Positions 36,879 to 48,949 of a stretch of DNA of 64,000 nucleotides are shown piece after piece; the first letter of the stretch is position 1, and each line of letters begins with the position of its first letter. The stretch covers positions 1,325,762-1,389,761 of the forward strand of contig NW_020194667.1 in NCBI RefSeq assembly GCF_002865645.1. Direction: 5' to 3'. Made by a program: the position numbers and the translations under genes. This DNA is from Hyaloscypha bicolor E. Its lineage: Eukaryota > Ascomycota > Leotiomycetes > Helotiales > Hyaloscyphaceae. Under the pieces are notes generated by a model. It worked only from the letters and a program-made list of their open reading frames with translations. It had not been told where the DNA came from and ran no database searches.

Positions 36879-39800
36879 ATGAAATTTGCTAAGTATGATG
36901 TCCTCAGTGACGTTAGAATAACCAAGACTGTGCTAACATTGCTGATTAGACAATTAGACCAGGACGCCGTCCCCGAATGGAGGGCAAAATACTTGGACTA
37001 CAGGGTTCATTCGTCCCCGTTGTCTTCACAATCACAGAGCTGATGTTTGGTCTTCTAGCTTGGCAAGAAGAAGGTCAAAGCCGTCGCCATCGCCATTACC
37101 ACCACACTTCAAAGTGTCAACAGCACGCCCCATGACTCACGACAATATCGAAACAAGGACAACGACAGTTCGAAATACTTAGGGTCCCTATCTGTGCCAC
37201 TTCGTACAGTCGGTGTACCATCAGGGCCCCCTTCTCCAAAGCTCTCTGGTTCATTTATAATTGACCAAGACTTGCATTGGATCTCCTCAGCGGGTGACTC
37301 GGGAGGCTACAGCCAGGTTACTTATGATTTCATAGCCCCAAAGCTACTGCCAAATCCCACCCCGCCTCCACCACCTGCTCTGAAACTTTCAAACCCCGCA
37401 ATGGATGATAGTATTGAGTTTGATTCGCTTGAGTGGAGAAGAATCAGGCTGAAGCACATTGAGCGCCGAATCGACCAGAGGAGCAATTCCATTCCACCTC
37501 CGACCATTAACTATGAGTTTAATACGATAAATACTCTACCTCCACCCAACAAGGCTCATTCTCTATCTCAAGCCCACAACTTGTTGGCCAGCCGACATTT
37601 CTCTGATACAAACTCCTATCCCTTGTCGAAACATATACTATCAGGCATCCAGCCATCAAATAAGCCATATGATTCACTCGATATACGGGATACAACTCTC
37701 GGTGCTTACGAACAATTGGAATTTAGTCAGGCGGGGTTCTTTGATTGGCTGGACCAAGAATTGGCTATGGTTGAGACGTTTTACGAGATGAAAGAGAACG
37801 AGGCGAGTAAAAAGCTGGATAAGCTTCGCGCCCAGTTGCATGAAATGACAGATCGGGGGTTGAAAGAAGCCCTGGCCGCTCAGAAGACCTTAGGGGCAGT
37901 CACTGAGATCCTTAGAAGTCACTCCGACAAAAGCACCGATTCCCTCAAGCATATAGACATGTGGCCTGACACATCGAAAGTTGCTTTCCGGGACCAACAT
38001 CATAGCGTCAACTCCCGCAGCGGCTTTTTCCATCGAAAAAACAGAGGAGATAGAATCGACTACCGGAGGGCCAAAACGAAGCTTAAGTTTGCGTTAGAGG
38101 AGTTCTACCGCGATCTCCAGCTGCTTGAGTCATACGCCTCTCTGAATTATACTGCATTTCGCAAGATCAACAAGAAGTTTGATAAAGCTGTTAGCGCTCA
38201 TAGCTCACTTCGATACATGTTTGAAAAGGTAAATAAGGCTTACTTTGCTCAGAGCAAGGTTTTGAACAGCCACATGCAAGATGTTGAGGATCTATACGCC
38301 CGCCACGTCCAACACGGAAATCGCAAGAAGACTCTGGAAAAGCTTAGGAATAGGACCGCACGACCAGGAAACTACTCCGGGAGTAGTTTAAGGTGCGGAC
38401 TACTGCTCGGCATTGGTTTTGGCTTCGCAGTTCAGGGAGTTATGTATGGTGCTCAGCTGCAGTCGCATTCAGACCCCACTACTCGGATAAAGGCAAGCTA
38501 CTTATTACAAGTGAGCAATAACGGAGATTGTTGGGCCAGAGATGCGGCTAACCAGAACCTAGATCTATGGGGGCTACTTCTTGGGACTTTACCTATTATT
38601 ATTATTTTGTTTGTGTTGCGGAGTTTGGACAAAACAAAAGATCAACTACGTTTTCGTTTTCGAACTTAATAGTAGGCAATACCTTGATTGGAGGCAGCTC
38701 GCTGAGGCAAGTCTGGCCTTCATGCTAACTCATTCAGTTGCTGATTTCATTTATATAGTTGCCCTGCCTATTCTTCTTCTTATTCGGCATTTTCGTATGG
38801 CTCAATTTCTCAGGATACGGAACAGCGCGGATATTCCTATATTATCCCATTATCCTGGTTGGGCTGACAACGGCCATTGTGTCATTTCCAGCCCCTATCT
38901 TGTACCATCATAGTCGAATGCAGTTCCTTTATTCTCATGTGAGTACAAAGGTCGCCCTTGGCTCCCATCTTTGGTACTGATTTTGGCAGTGGCGCTTGCT
39001 CCTCAGCGGTTTCTATCCTGTAGAGTTTGGGGATTTTTTTCTTGGTGATATGTACTGTTCCCTAACATATATGATGATGGTAAGCCATATCCGTCCTATC
39101 CAACCAAAGCAAAATAATTGTTAAACTTGTGAAGAATCTCCAGGTTTTCTTCTGCTTATACTCCATAAGCTGGGACAATCCGAACTCGTGTAGGTCCTCG
39201 CATTCTCGCCTCCAAGGTTTTTTCTCCGCGCTTCCTGGAATCTGGCGTATATTTCAGTGTCTCCGCCGTTACTATGATACTCGGAATACATTTCCCCATC
39301 TCGCCAACTGCGGGAAATACACCTTCACAATTCTACATTACATGGCCTTGAGTATGTACCAGATCGATGGGAATCAAACGAAATTAATTGTGTTCATCAC
39401 TTTTGCTCTATGCAATACGTTTTACTCTGGTAAGCTCTCCTTGCCGTTCGCCACAGCTGAGCCCATGTGCTAACTGGTAAGTATTTTGGGATCTCGCCAT
39501 GGATTGGAGTGAGTTTTACCATTATCTTTGGCTATGATTACACCCTAATAGACTTAGGTGTATGCCAACCAAACGCTCGAAATCCTTTCCTCCGTCAAAT
39601 TCTCGGATACAAAGGTCCGTGGAAGTATTATTGTGCCATGATCTCGAACGTTGTCTTCAGATTTAGCTGGGTTCTCTATGCTCTTCAGACGCGCAATCTT
39701 CAACATGCTAGCATTCTCAGCTTCCTTATTGGGTTTATCGAAGTTACGCGGCGTGGAATTTGGATGCTATTTAGGGTCGAGGTATGTTATGCGCCCTGCT

Positions 39801-40272
39801 TACAAAGGCTCCACACACTTGGTTGACCACTTTGTATTCTAGAATGAACATTGCGCAAAGTAAGTGGCGTATTTGCAAACTCCGGCCACAGTAGCCCTAA
39901 TTTCAAGATAGTGTCAGTAGATTGCGAGCTTCCCGCGATATCGCCCTCCCTTACGATCTGGAAAGCTCACCCTGTGCTGCTGAACACAACAAGCAACACG
40001 CCACTTTGGGCGATAACCGATACTCCACTGCCGAAACAAACCAGATACCCCAGCCAGGACCTCCAATCCACCCCGATTGCGCGGCTGCTGACGCCACAAT
40101 GTCACGAATCGGGAAGCTGATCCCAACAGCTCACGAACAGGACTTTGAGCGCAAGAGGTCTAGCTTGGGCGATAGAGATACTTCAGATAATATGGATCAA
40201 TGGGATGATGATAATGACGGTGATACACAGAATATGATGGACATGGAAAGTTCCTGGTATATACACTGGTAG
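36879..40272 (+). CDS. SPX-EXS domain protein (Syg1/XPR1/PHO1 type)
   Basis: Eleven exons: 36879-36892, 36950-37004, 37059-38510, 38563-38706, 38759-38938, 38990-39079, 39135-39429, 39482-39508, 39552-39781, 39843-39859, 39921-40272. They total 2,856 nt and 951 residues, close to yeast Syg1 (902). The first two exons rebuild the SPX start ('MKFAKQLDQDAVPEWRAKYL'). The basic SPX surface is visible as 'LGKKKVKAV' and 'FRKINKKFDKAV'. After a linker come membrane spans and the EXS domain, including 'LDWRQLAE', 'FYPVEFGDFFLGDMYCSLTY', 'CLRRYYDTRNTFPHLANCGK' and 'TRRGIWMLFRVENEHC'. XPR1/PHO1 relatives export phosphate and are gated by inositol pyrophosphates bound to SPX. The tail after about residue 840 is hydrophilic and acidic. 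The fourth intron uses a GC-AG pair, and exons 8 and 10 are only 27 and 17 nt. Translation from an ATG near 37,194 alone would miss the SPX start. Confidence 0.92.
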
Positions 40273-42424
40273 AAGTTTAAACGAATAATATCCACAAATA
40301 CAAATTCAAATAAGAATGTCTACCCTGCTGTTCCACCTTGTGTTAGAAAAGACTTTCGATACGGTTCCCAGATCCCGGCAACCCAAACTTGCGCGCAGCA
40401 ACACAGTCACAGTTAGCCAGACTCTTTTTGAAATACGAGTTGAAACTTCCGACGTATTGTTTCAAAGCTGTTCTTTTGTCCCATCAAACATTCGTAAAAA
40501 GATTTGCGTTTGATGCGCCCTTGAAAGATTTTGTTCTAAAAGTCGCAAGCGACAGCACCTAAAAGGATAAGATATCGAAGATGACGTACCGGGTGGGCTC
40601 GAGTTTCAAGGCTAAGGGAAAAGGGACACGATCGAATCAGCAGTCGAGCGCTACAGCCGACATCAAAAACATTGTAATATGGATTTAAGAAGACTAGAGG
40701 AGAAACACAGGGATAACTTCCAGCGGAAAGCGCACCCCTATTCTTTTCAAAGTAGAACAGCATGACGTCTCGTTTGGCAGAAGCGTCTCCGGACTGCACG
40801 AATTAAATGTCGGACTGTCCGTAATTTCGACCGATAAGCTCGATTCTGTCGCGTTATCTAGCGCTAGTACTACTTGGTGGGGTTTTATATAGTCGCACAA
40901 TAAGCTTCGAAATTCCTTGGTTAGAAAAACTCAAAGTCGAAAACTAATAATGGATATAATTATTGCATTATTAAAGCTGTTTTTTATTCTTATATAATTA
41001 AAAAAAACTATAACTCTACTAATTTTTATATATAAAAAAGACTAATTCGAGCTAAGAATTAATTATATAAAAACGTAATTTAAAGAAAAATACAAAGAAT
41101 TTTAATTTTAATTAATAATTTTAATAAAGGCCCGAAAATTAATAATATATTATAGTGGGGAGTCAGGTGACGGTCACGTGGCTGGTCACACGCTCTCGGC
41201 TATATATCTCCTCCTATATATAGCCCTCTTTTTCTCTTTTTCTCACTAATATAGTATTCTGAGTACTCGAGCTCTTATATATATATTTTAGTATCTCTAT
41301 ATGCCCTTATTTAATATATATTTTTAATATATATTTTTTAGATTTTTTAATAAAAATATATAAATTTTAAATTTTAAATAATTAACTTTATATATATTAA
41401 AAAATAGTCTTATTATAATTAAAGGAATATTTAAAAATACATAAATTCTTTTTAAATTATTTATTATTATAATATTAGATATTAAATATTAAAAAAGAAA
41501 CTTTATTTTTATATATAATATTTACTTATATAAAAATATAAATATCTTAGAATTATTTAATATTAAAACTCTTAAAAATAAAGAAATAAATTTTAAAGAA
41601 TAAATTAAATATTAAATATTAAATCTATATAATTTATAATTTATAATTTAAAGAAAATTAATAAAAGTAAAGAAATTATAAAATTTTATTTATTTATTTA
41701 TAAAAACTGTAAATTTTAATATAAAACTCTTTTAAAAGAGTTTGATTTTATGATTTTATAGAATTTCTATTATTTGTTATTTATTATTAATTATTTTATT
41801 TATTAGTTTTAATAAAAAATAAGTCTTTACTTTTAAATTAATTTATAATATTTTAAATATTAAAATATATTATTTAAAACCTTTTACTTTTATTTAAAGG
41901 CTTAATTATATATTTATTTTATTTTATTGTTTTTTCTTAAATATATAAGGCAGTTTAACTCAAGTTTTAATTTGAAATAAAAATATACTTTATAAAACTC
42001 TTTATAAGCAAGTTTAAGAATTATTAAATAAGTAAGTTTTAATATTTCTCTAGCTAAGTAATTATAGTATTAATAAGATATACTTGGGTATATTTCTAAA
42101 GAGAAGTACTAAAACATTATTATAAAATCAGGAAGAAATAATGAGGCGTTTTGTCGCTTATTAGTTGTTGCAAACTCTAGTCTATCTTTGTAAGGAGGAT
42201 AAGGTTTAAACGGGCCGAATCGACAAGGCTGTCGACCGACTACGAAAACTACGAAATTGTCCGAGCACTCGTCTGACAGTACTATTCGAGGAAAGCGTTC
42301 TCCAACATTCCAGCCTCCTTTTTCAGCTAGGTTTTGCCGGAAAATACTTCACATACTTTGTAAGTAGAATTTCAGTTCTCGTGAAAATCAGAGGCTGGAG
42401 TCAACAACGTCTTGCCCCTCATTG
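40273..42424. other. Intergenic region containing an AT-rich RIP-like island (about 40,930-42,130)
   Basis: 40,273-40,930 has normal GC and no recognised gene. From about 40,930 to 42,130 the sequence is AT-rich with stops in all frames. A GC-richer remnant at 41,155-41,280 contains CACGTG, a double TATATATAG-like box and a pyrimidine tract, which could be the promoter part of an old LTR. That is inference only. Confidence 0.6.
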
Positions 42425-43409
42425 ATGGCTACGCTGGAGGGTTATGGTCGCATGTATAGAAACCTGCGGCGCTATGTAAATGCTGCAACGCAATGCTCGC
42501 CAGTCGCGGTAACGAATGCGGTAACACCGCGAGTTTCGATTACAGCCCCAGTTATTGGCAGATATGCTCTGGTTTGTGGGGAGAGTGGCACACAAGAAGC
42601 TATAGAATCATCAAGTGGCGGCGTTTCAAGAATATCGCCAAACCAGGACCTCCCTCGATCCTCAAATTCAGTTCCTCAATCCCCGACCGGCAAACAGAGG
42701 TCATCGCAGGAATATATGCAACCAGAGCCCACTTTGACACATAATTGTTTGTCTCCTCCTAATGGTATAAGATCTAGCCATGTTGCAGTCAAAATATTAC
42801 CTGTCAATTACGAGTTCTGTGGCGTTGAGGATCTTATAATGCTAATAGCCGGTTTGATATCGGAACTCGTCCAAATAAATGACCAGCTTCCTTTACGCGA
42901 TGGTGGCCTTACTAGATTTCATTCTAGGTAGGTCTGTTCATTAACACCACTGATTACTGAGCTTTGTTGATGGAAACGATAGGACACCTCCTCGAATTTC
43001 GGTTATCGATTATCTACAACGACTCACAACGCATACAACTCTCACACCTCCATTACTCTTGTCTATGGTTTACTATGTGGATCGCCTATGCTCGCTTTAC
43101 CCAGCCTTCGCCATCACATCCCTCACAGTTCATCGTTTCCTGATTGCTGCTGCAACAGTGGCAGCGAAAGGGCTGTCAGATGTCTTCCATGGTCATGCGA
43201 CGTATGCGCGAGTCGGTGGTGTCAAAGTTTTCGAACTTAGCATGCTTGAGCTTGAACTTTTGTACAGAGTAGACTGGAAGATAGTACCCAATCCTGAGGT
43301 ACTTGTGAATTATTACCACGGCTTAGTGGGTCGAGCAGATGGGTATATTTTAGAAGGCGATGCTCTCTCGGTGGAGGAGGGGAACATCATTGAATCAAGA
43401 GAGAGGTGA
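42425..43409 (+). CDS. Pho80/Pcl-type cyclin
   Basis: Two exons (42425-42927, 42983-43409) give 930 nt and 309 residues. The first about 130 residues are low-complexity and Ser/Pro-rich. The cyclin fold (Pfam Cyclin PF08613 type) spans the splice: 'LTRFHSR|TPPRISVIDYLQRL', then 'LLLSMVYYVDRLCSLYPAF', 'SLTVHRFLIAAATVAAKGLS', 'YARVGGVKVFELSMLELELL' and 'VDWKIVPNPEVLVNYY'. These cyclins partner Pho85-type kinases in phosphate and nutrient signalling. The upstream neighbour is an SPX-EXS phosphate-type protein. The start is the first ATG of the open frame; the variable N-terminus leaves it uncertain. Confidence 0.88.
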
Positions 43410-43960
43410 CTGCCACAACTTCTTCAGTGCAGTCTCCTTGACGCAGTCCCTAAAGCTGGTCATATCAAACCGCCCAATTTATTTGAAGCATTGCAGCACC
43501 AATCAAACCAAGACTTCAGTCAACGAGGAAAAATCTGTCAATAACGACCGGCCAGAATTGAAGATCCCGGCAAAACGGATACTGTAAGACCATGATTGGA
43601 TACGTCGGTGATAAAATTTAAAACGTTATTCGATGCATCATCACGGGGGAAATAAAATCAGGTCGCATCACCGGCACGGAACGTTGTGCGGCTTGGGTGT
43701 TGCTTCGATATAAAGCAACCTGTACAGGGTCGCGGCCATAAGTCTTGCAACTACCGGGACAGAGCTTGCTTCACCAATCGGCGATGAAGCGACACCTGTC
43801 CAACGGTGGCCATCGGCGCTATCACCACTCGGGCTACCATTTGCAATGGACAGAAAAGAGAGATGAGAGGGGTGGAAATAAGAGTTCGCCAAAGCACGAT
43901 AGATTTTATGATCCGTAAGTTGTGTCTAGAATGGCTAGGTAGACAATTGTATCATCTCAA
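43410..43960. other. Convergent intergenic region
   Basis: Space between the cyclin and the minus-strand GH127 gene. Short frames on both strands show no family signal. No repeat seen. Confidence 0.5.
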
Positions 43961-46150
43961 TCATAGCCTCCTAAACCCAACTCTCATATGCCCCCTCCCA
44001 CCTCTATTCCCCCTATAAAAATAAGGTACAAACACAATTTGAACATCTGTCTTCTTCACACTCTTCTCCCTCACAATATCAAAGCCAGGGAATGACCCCT
44101 TTTCAGTTCCAGCGTCTTCCACCTTCACCCCTGAAGCCGTGATCTTCATAAAATCCTCTCCCAGGATCGTATCTTGTGCAACATATTCTTCTAGTTTGGT
44201 ATCTTCAGAGATAGCAACAGACTTGAAGTGGTCCTCTACCCATTCGTTATCGATATCTTCCGCACAGTAGATTAATGGGCCGCGGGCGATGGATAGTGTG
44301 TTTTGATTTGTGGAGGGGTGGTGCCGGAGGAGGCGGGGTTGAAAGGTGAGGGGGCTGAAGGCAAGGGTTACTAGTGTGTTGCGGTAGAGAGAGGTGTAGG
44401 AAGGAGTGAGGATGAGGTAGGATTTTGAACTTTTGAGGGAGGGGATGGGGGAAGGTGATAGCTGGTTATATGGTCAGCAATCTGAGAGTGGATCGATAAA
44501 TAGGAGAACGCATACGGTAAACAGCTCGCCATTCTCAAAAGGCTGCGCCCAGCTGGGGATTCGCAATTTGATCGTGATATCGAGCGAAGATGGGGCGTCG
44601 AGAGTGAAAGTAACGGTATTTCCCCAAGGCCAGTTCGTGTCCTGCTTCAACGACAGCGTGCCACCTGGAACCTCAAAGCTCAGCACCGCAGAATTGTAGA
44701 GATGCACGTCAATCTCGAGATCCTTGCCCTTGACAATGGATGACCACAAATAGCCACCCAACATCCCGAACGTCCTCGTAACATTTGGTGGACAGCAAGC
44801 ACAGTCAAACCAACTCTCTCGCTTCATCGGCCGCTTGGAGCAACTCGCAAGATGATTTTCGTACAGGAATTCTTTGCCATTCTGACTCATGCCTCCCAAG
44901 GCTGTGTTGTACAACGCAAGCTCGAGGATGTCGGCATATTTGCCATCGAGATCCAATTGCAGCATTCGCTCCGCCAGCATCATAACGCCGATACTTGCAC
45001 ACGTCTCGGCGTAACAACCGCCTTCACCTGTACTCTGCGGAAGGAAGAAATCAATGCCGAAGCCTTCCCACTGATCGATTGCGCCAATGCCTCCCGTCAG
45101 GTACATCTTCTTGTTGACCATGTTATTCCAATCTCTCGCAAACAGTTTTATACTTTTCAAACTCGCCCGAATCCTCTTCACGGGTGCGAGAGAGATGAAC
45201 AAGGTCTGCGACCGCATTCAAAAGATACATAGCTCTCACAGAATGGCCTTTAATTGTCTCTTGCTCCAGGATAGGCTTGTGGGCTTGCTGGTACCAGAAC
45301 GCATTCGCCGTCGGCCACGCATCACCGGCTGGTCTCTGACCCGGGTCCTCGCCTCTTTGCTTCGCTTCCGCAAGATAAAAATGTTGGCCTTTCACACCGA
45401 GAAGATTGCCTCGCTCTGTGATGAAATACTTAGCGAGCTCGTAAGCATGAGTGTTGCCTGTCCGGGAATACAATCTTAGCAGCGCGAGCTCGATTTCAGG
45501 ATGTCCGGGATAACCGTGGATTTTACCGGGTCCTGGACCGAATGTTGTGTGCATGAGCAAGACGTATTTTAACATAGGGTCTAGGAGGAGGTTGTTTTTG
45601 TAGTGCTGGTGATGGATGAGTGCTGCTTCGATGAGATGACCTGCGTTGTACCTAGAGTTCTAATTAATTGCCGTTCAATCGAACATCTTGGTCCATGAGA
45701 CACTTACAACTCATGCAAATCTCTCAGATTCGTGAACCTAAGTCCTGTCTTCACAACTGTGAAATGAATATTCAGATACCCATCCTCCCACTGTGCACCA
45801 GCAATCATACTCGTCAACTCCTTGACAGCCTCATCAATCACTTTATCACCCTCCTCATCTCCCTTCTCAGCAAGGAAGTAACAAGCTCCTTCCAGCCATT
45901 TGCCTACATCCGAGTCCCAGAAGAGGGCTTTATAGCCTTCCTCATACGTGGGATGCCATTTCAAGCGGAAGGCATCGTACCTGCCAGTTGACTTGAGGAT
46001 CTCCAGTTGTGCATGCAGTGTGTTCTTCCGTACGATGGAACGACGTTTTGCCCAGAAGGATGAAGTGGCGAAGGTGGTGTGGTGGAAGTTTTCTTGGGGA
46101 TAGGAGGGGTTCATGGTGCTTGTGGTGAGGGGTAATCGCGGAGCTTTCAT
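43961..46150 (-). pseudogene. GH127 beta-L-arabinofuranosidase with a 2-nt frameshift
   Basis: DUF1680/GH127 enzyme, expected to release L-arabinofuranose from plant cell-wall glycans. Exons are 46150-45708, 45651-44516 and 44461-43961. Family landmarks are 'FWDSDVGKWLEGACY', 'GRYDAFRLKWHPTY', 'HPEIELALLRLY', 'MYLTGGIGA', 'GCYAETCAS' and 'CACCPPNVTRTF'. The Glu/Cys of CYAETC and the paired Cys of CCPPN are the zinc and catalytic positions known in this family, all present. The C-terminal sandwich follows ('NTLSIARGPLIYCAED'). Exon lengths sum to 2,080 nt, not divisible by three. Near 45,125-45,135 the frame breaks at the conserved R-L-W-N-N-M segment: 'ERLE-stop' in one frame, 'DWNNMVNKKMYLTGG' in the next, as if two bases were lost. 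No intron fits the gap. Everything else is intact, so it is a very young pseudogene or a sequencing error. No secretion signal is evident. Confidence 0.88.
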
Positions 46151-46511
46151 GGTGAGATATCGTATCTTGTCAAGCCTATTCTGCTTGGCCCATGGATCTT
46201 TCTCTAGAGAATTGATACGTGCGCTTGCAGTTGGGACTTGTGTCAGCCCAGCTATAGCATCGAATACCAGTCCTCTTGTTCATATTAGTGAAGATATCCT
46301 AGTGGCGCTTCGAGCTTAAGAATGGATTGTGAGACGACATCCCTAAAGCAGTATAGCCTCCTCGGAATCAAACCTCCGCTACCAATTATAATTTACCACG
46401 AATTGAAAACCCAATAACATGGACCTGGTGTCCCCTTCAAGCAATACTCACTAATCCCAAATGAGAGAGTGGGATACGGGGAATCCTTGTATCCGCGTAT
46501 ACGTATTCGCT

Positions 46512-47411
46512 TACGAAGATCGCGGCATAAAGTATCGAGAATACAGGGCATTTTGACCCTCGGTGCCCTACAGGGTACGAAGTTAGGGCAAGAGTTCGCT
46601 ATAAGTCCCTATAATCCAGGCAGTGCCCCTAAATCGACGTGAAGAGACGCTATAAGATATTCGTAAGGGATAAGTAGATCTCCTAGAATTATAGCGCAAT
46701 TAGGAGAGCAACTATATAACATAGTGCTTGGACGTCAAACGAGTAACTCTTATAGGCCTCCTTAGCGACAACTCCCTTATAAGTACAGGGAAGAAAACCT
46801 AAAAAGGTGTGGCAGTCTTTGTCGAAGGCGCATAGGTTACTTTTAGTGGAATGGCCTGGAAATATAGGGGACCTTATAGCGAGTTTACTACCCTGATCTG
46901 TACGAAGATTGCGGCATAAAGTGACGGGATTACAGGGCATTTGCACCGCAAGTTCACTTTCAGGCCACTTTTTACCCCACTTACCCACTAAAGCCCGCTA
47001 TATTTCCAGGCTACTCTCCTGTAAGCACGCTATAAACTATAAACAAGGAGTATCAAACCTTTAGAAGGCATATCCCCTGTACTTATAGGGGCAGAATCGC
47101 TAAAGGGCCCTATAATAGCTCTCTCATAGCGTCCGAGCGCTACGGTTGCTCTGCCAGCAGCGCTATAACCCCTGAAGATCTTCCATGAATTTTTAAATGT
47201 CTCACAGCCCTAATTTGGGGCTTTAGGCCTAGAGTTACAAGGCTAGCGGGCGTGGTACCTCAAGCCACACCCTGGAGGCCGCTAAGACACCTACGCGAGC
47301 GTAAATGCCCTGTAATCGCGTCACTTTATGCCGCGATCTTCGTACGTTAGAGGGCCTAAACGTCTCCCAATACCCTGTACTCCCGATACTTTATGCTGCG
47401 ATCGCCGTGTA
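46512..47411. mobile_element. Outer inverted-repeat element (family with core 'cggcataaagt')
   Basis: The left end at 46,512-46,550 ('gatcgcggcataaagtatcg') is mirrored at 47,371-47,411 with few mismatches. It encloses a second pair of closely related termini at 46,900 and 47,345. No transposase is visible. The family recurs at 61,399-61,638 and as a single end at about 17,490-17,525. Confidence 0.75.
46900..47345. mobile_element. Inner inverted-repeat element, 446 bp
   Basis: Terminal repeats of 45 bp (46,900-46,944 and 47,301-47,345) match as reverse complements with about 3 differences. The core reads 'gcggcataaagtgacg'. The outer pair carries 'gtatcg' in place of 'gtgacg', so the two pairs are separate subfamilies, one inserted in the other. 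Confidence 0.82.
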
Positions 47412-47939
47412 CGACGAGCCCCCTGTCGCCCTCCGAGAGGAGGTGACACGGATTCTTCGAGTCAACTCCCCAGCCAAGCTTCCCGGGTTCGTTTCCCAGT
47501 CTCCGCTCTGCAGTGTGCTAAATGAGGGACCTGATTTGCGCATAACCAGTCCGGCTTTCTGTTCCTTGCTGTATGCAAGTTCGAACCATGGGACGGGAAA
47601 CTCGAGCTGGGTGGTCTTGAAGCATTAAATCGGGGCCACGAGGTCCTTCCATATTTTGACTCCAATGCCTCATGCGTCCCAGCAGTTGGAGCCTTCTCTC
47701 TCAAGGAGTTCGAGCAAAGTCTCCATGACATAAAGCTGACGGTTTGCTCTCATGTCTGCAGCCCGACCCCCCTCCCAACTGCCTTGATTCTCCATGGTGG
47801 CTCGTCTAAGCTGGCAAGCTAGATGCCGCTGTGAAATCTCTCCAACAGCTTTCCCCAAAAGGATGCGAATCTCGAATACAAGAGCGCTGTTGCGTTGATG
47901 GTCCACACCACAGAGTTAGAAGCCGAGTTTAGAACGAGC

Positions 47940-48949
47940 TATCTTGATTGCCTCAAAGGCACAAACCTTCGCCGAACGGAGATTGCTTGCGTTACATTTC
48001 TCGTTCAGGTAATACTCAGATTCCCAAGGTCCTTCCTTGCCAATTACTAATTCTCCATTGTTCAAGGCCAGCAATGGAGGATACTCTGCCCTACTTCCTA
48101 ACATATTCCTCTAACAAGCTGCCGTCGATGCGACAAAACACAGCATCGCTCTCCGAGGAACCGGTCTAGCATTCATCAGCACATGTTCTTCGAATCTTCT
48201 TGGCTAATCGTGTCACGCTTCGGTCGTCGACAAATCTTCCTCGCCGGTTTCAGCATTATGATCACATGTTTGCTCCTCATCGGCAACCTAGCACCAGTCA
48301 CCCCAACAGAAGGGACCAAATGGGCTCAACCCGTGCTGTGTCTCATCTGGCTCGGCTCCTACTCTGCGAGCGTCGGCCCAGTCGCCTATCCGTTCCGCTG
48401 CCGCCAGGAGCGACATCGTAAGCGAATTTTCTCCACAGTTTGATCTGAAATAATCTGGCACGGAAAAAATAATAAAGTTTAATTCCCCTTTAGGATATCC
48501 AGATTACCCCTTTTAAAATAATTGCGTGAGTTTTTCTTTAATTCGTATAAATATCTAACTAGGTGGAATAAGTTCGTAGTGTGAGACTTTTTGAGGTTCT
48601 TAACGTTTGGCGGATGTCGTTCCTGGCGGCAGCGGAGCGGATGCTATTGTCGCGGAGATCGGCGCAGCCCAACCCCGCACCAAGACCGTAGTGCTCGGGG
48701 GAAGTAGGGGAAGTAGATATTTTGTGGGGAATATTATTGGCGGGGTGCTGGAACCGTATGATGGATCCGACGACGTGGAACCGGGAGAGCAAGACGGCTT
48801 TCTTTTGGGCGGCGAGTGGCATTTTGACGAATACGTGGACGTCATGTAGGTTGCCGGAGGCGAAAGACAGGACCTTTGCAGGGTTGGATGTTATGATTTT
48901 GAGGAAGATACCAGCGAGGAAGTTCGCGGGTGAGAATATGGAGGACTAA
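47940..48949 (+). pseudogene. MFS sugar (alpha-glucoside/hexose-type) transporter pseudogene
   Basis: Fragments of the C-terminal half of a fungal sugar porter appear in order but in different frames. 'YLDCLKGTNLRRTEIACVTFLVQ' (about 47,940) is followed by decayed membrane sequence and 'RFGRRQIFLAGFSIMI' with 'KWAQPVLCLIWLGSYSASVGPVAYPF' (48,210-48,395). After an interruption come 'DAIVAEIGAAQPRTKTVVLG' and 'NIIGGVLEP' (48,630-48,750), then in another frame 'DPTTWNRESKTAFFWAASG' and 'RLPEAKDRTFAGLDVM' to 48,949. The RFGRR and PETK-like motifs are sugar-porter hallmarks. The N-terminal half is missing. A segment of about 200 bp (48,415-48,608) interrupts it between two inverted copies of 'cgctgccgccagga'. 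Confidence 0.82.
48393..48641. repeat. Inverted duplication flanking an AT-rich insertion in the transporter pseudogene
   Basis: 48,393-48,417 ('ttccgctgccgccaggagcg') reappears as its reverse complement at 48,617-48,641 ('cgttcctggcggcagcggag'). About 200 bp of AT-rich sequence lies between. It could be a foldback insertion or a rearrangement scar. Confidence 0.6.

Larger units (their letters stand above)
46151..47930. other. Intergenic region with nested inverted-repeat elements
   Basis: Holds the elements at 46,512-47,411. The stretch 47,412-47,930 has several short frames on both strands but nothing I can assign to a family. Confidence 0.6.

Noticed and set aside
44474..45217. Treating the two GH127 frames as separate genes
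   Set aside because: They form one continuous family alignment across a 2-nt frame break, with no promoter or start context between them.
46330..46410. Possible tRNA on the minus strand (B-box-like 'ggtttgattccg')
   Set aside because: No acceptor stem or A-box at the right spacing; the 3' side does not pair.
47305..47906. Several open frames between the inverted-repeat element and the transporter pseudogene
   Set aside because: I looked for transcription-factor or transporter similarity and found none convincing.
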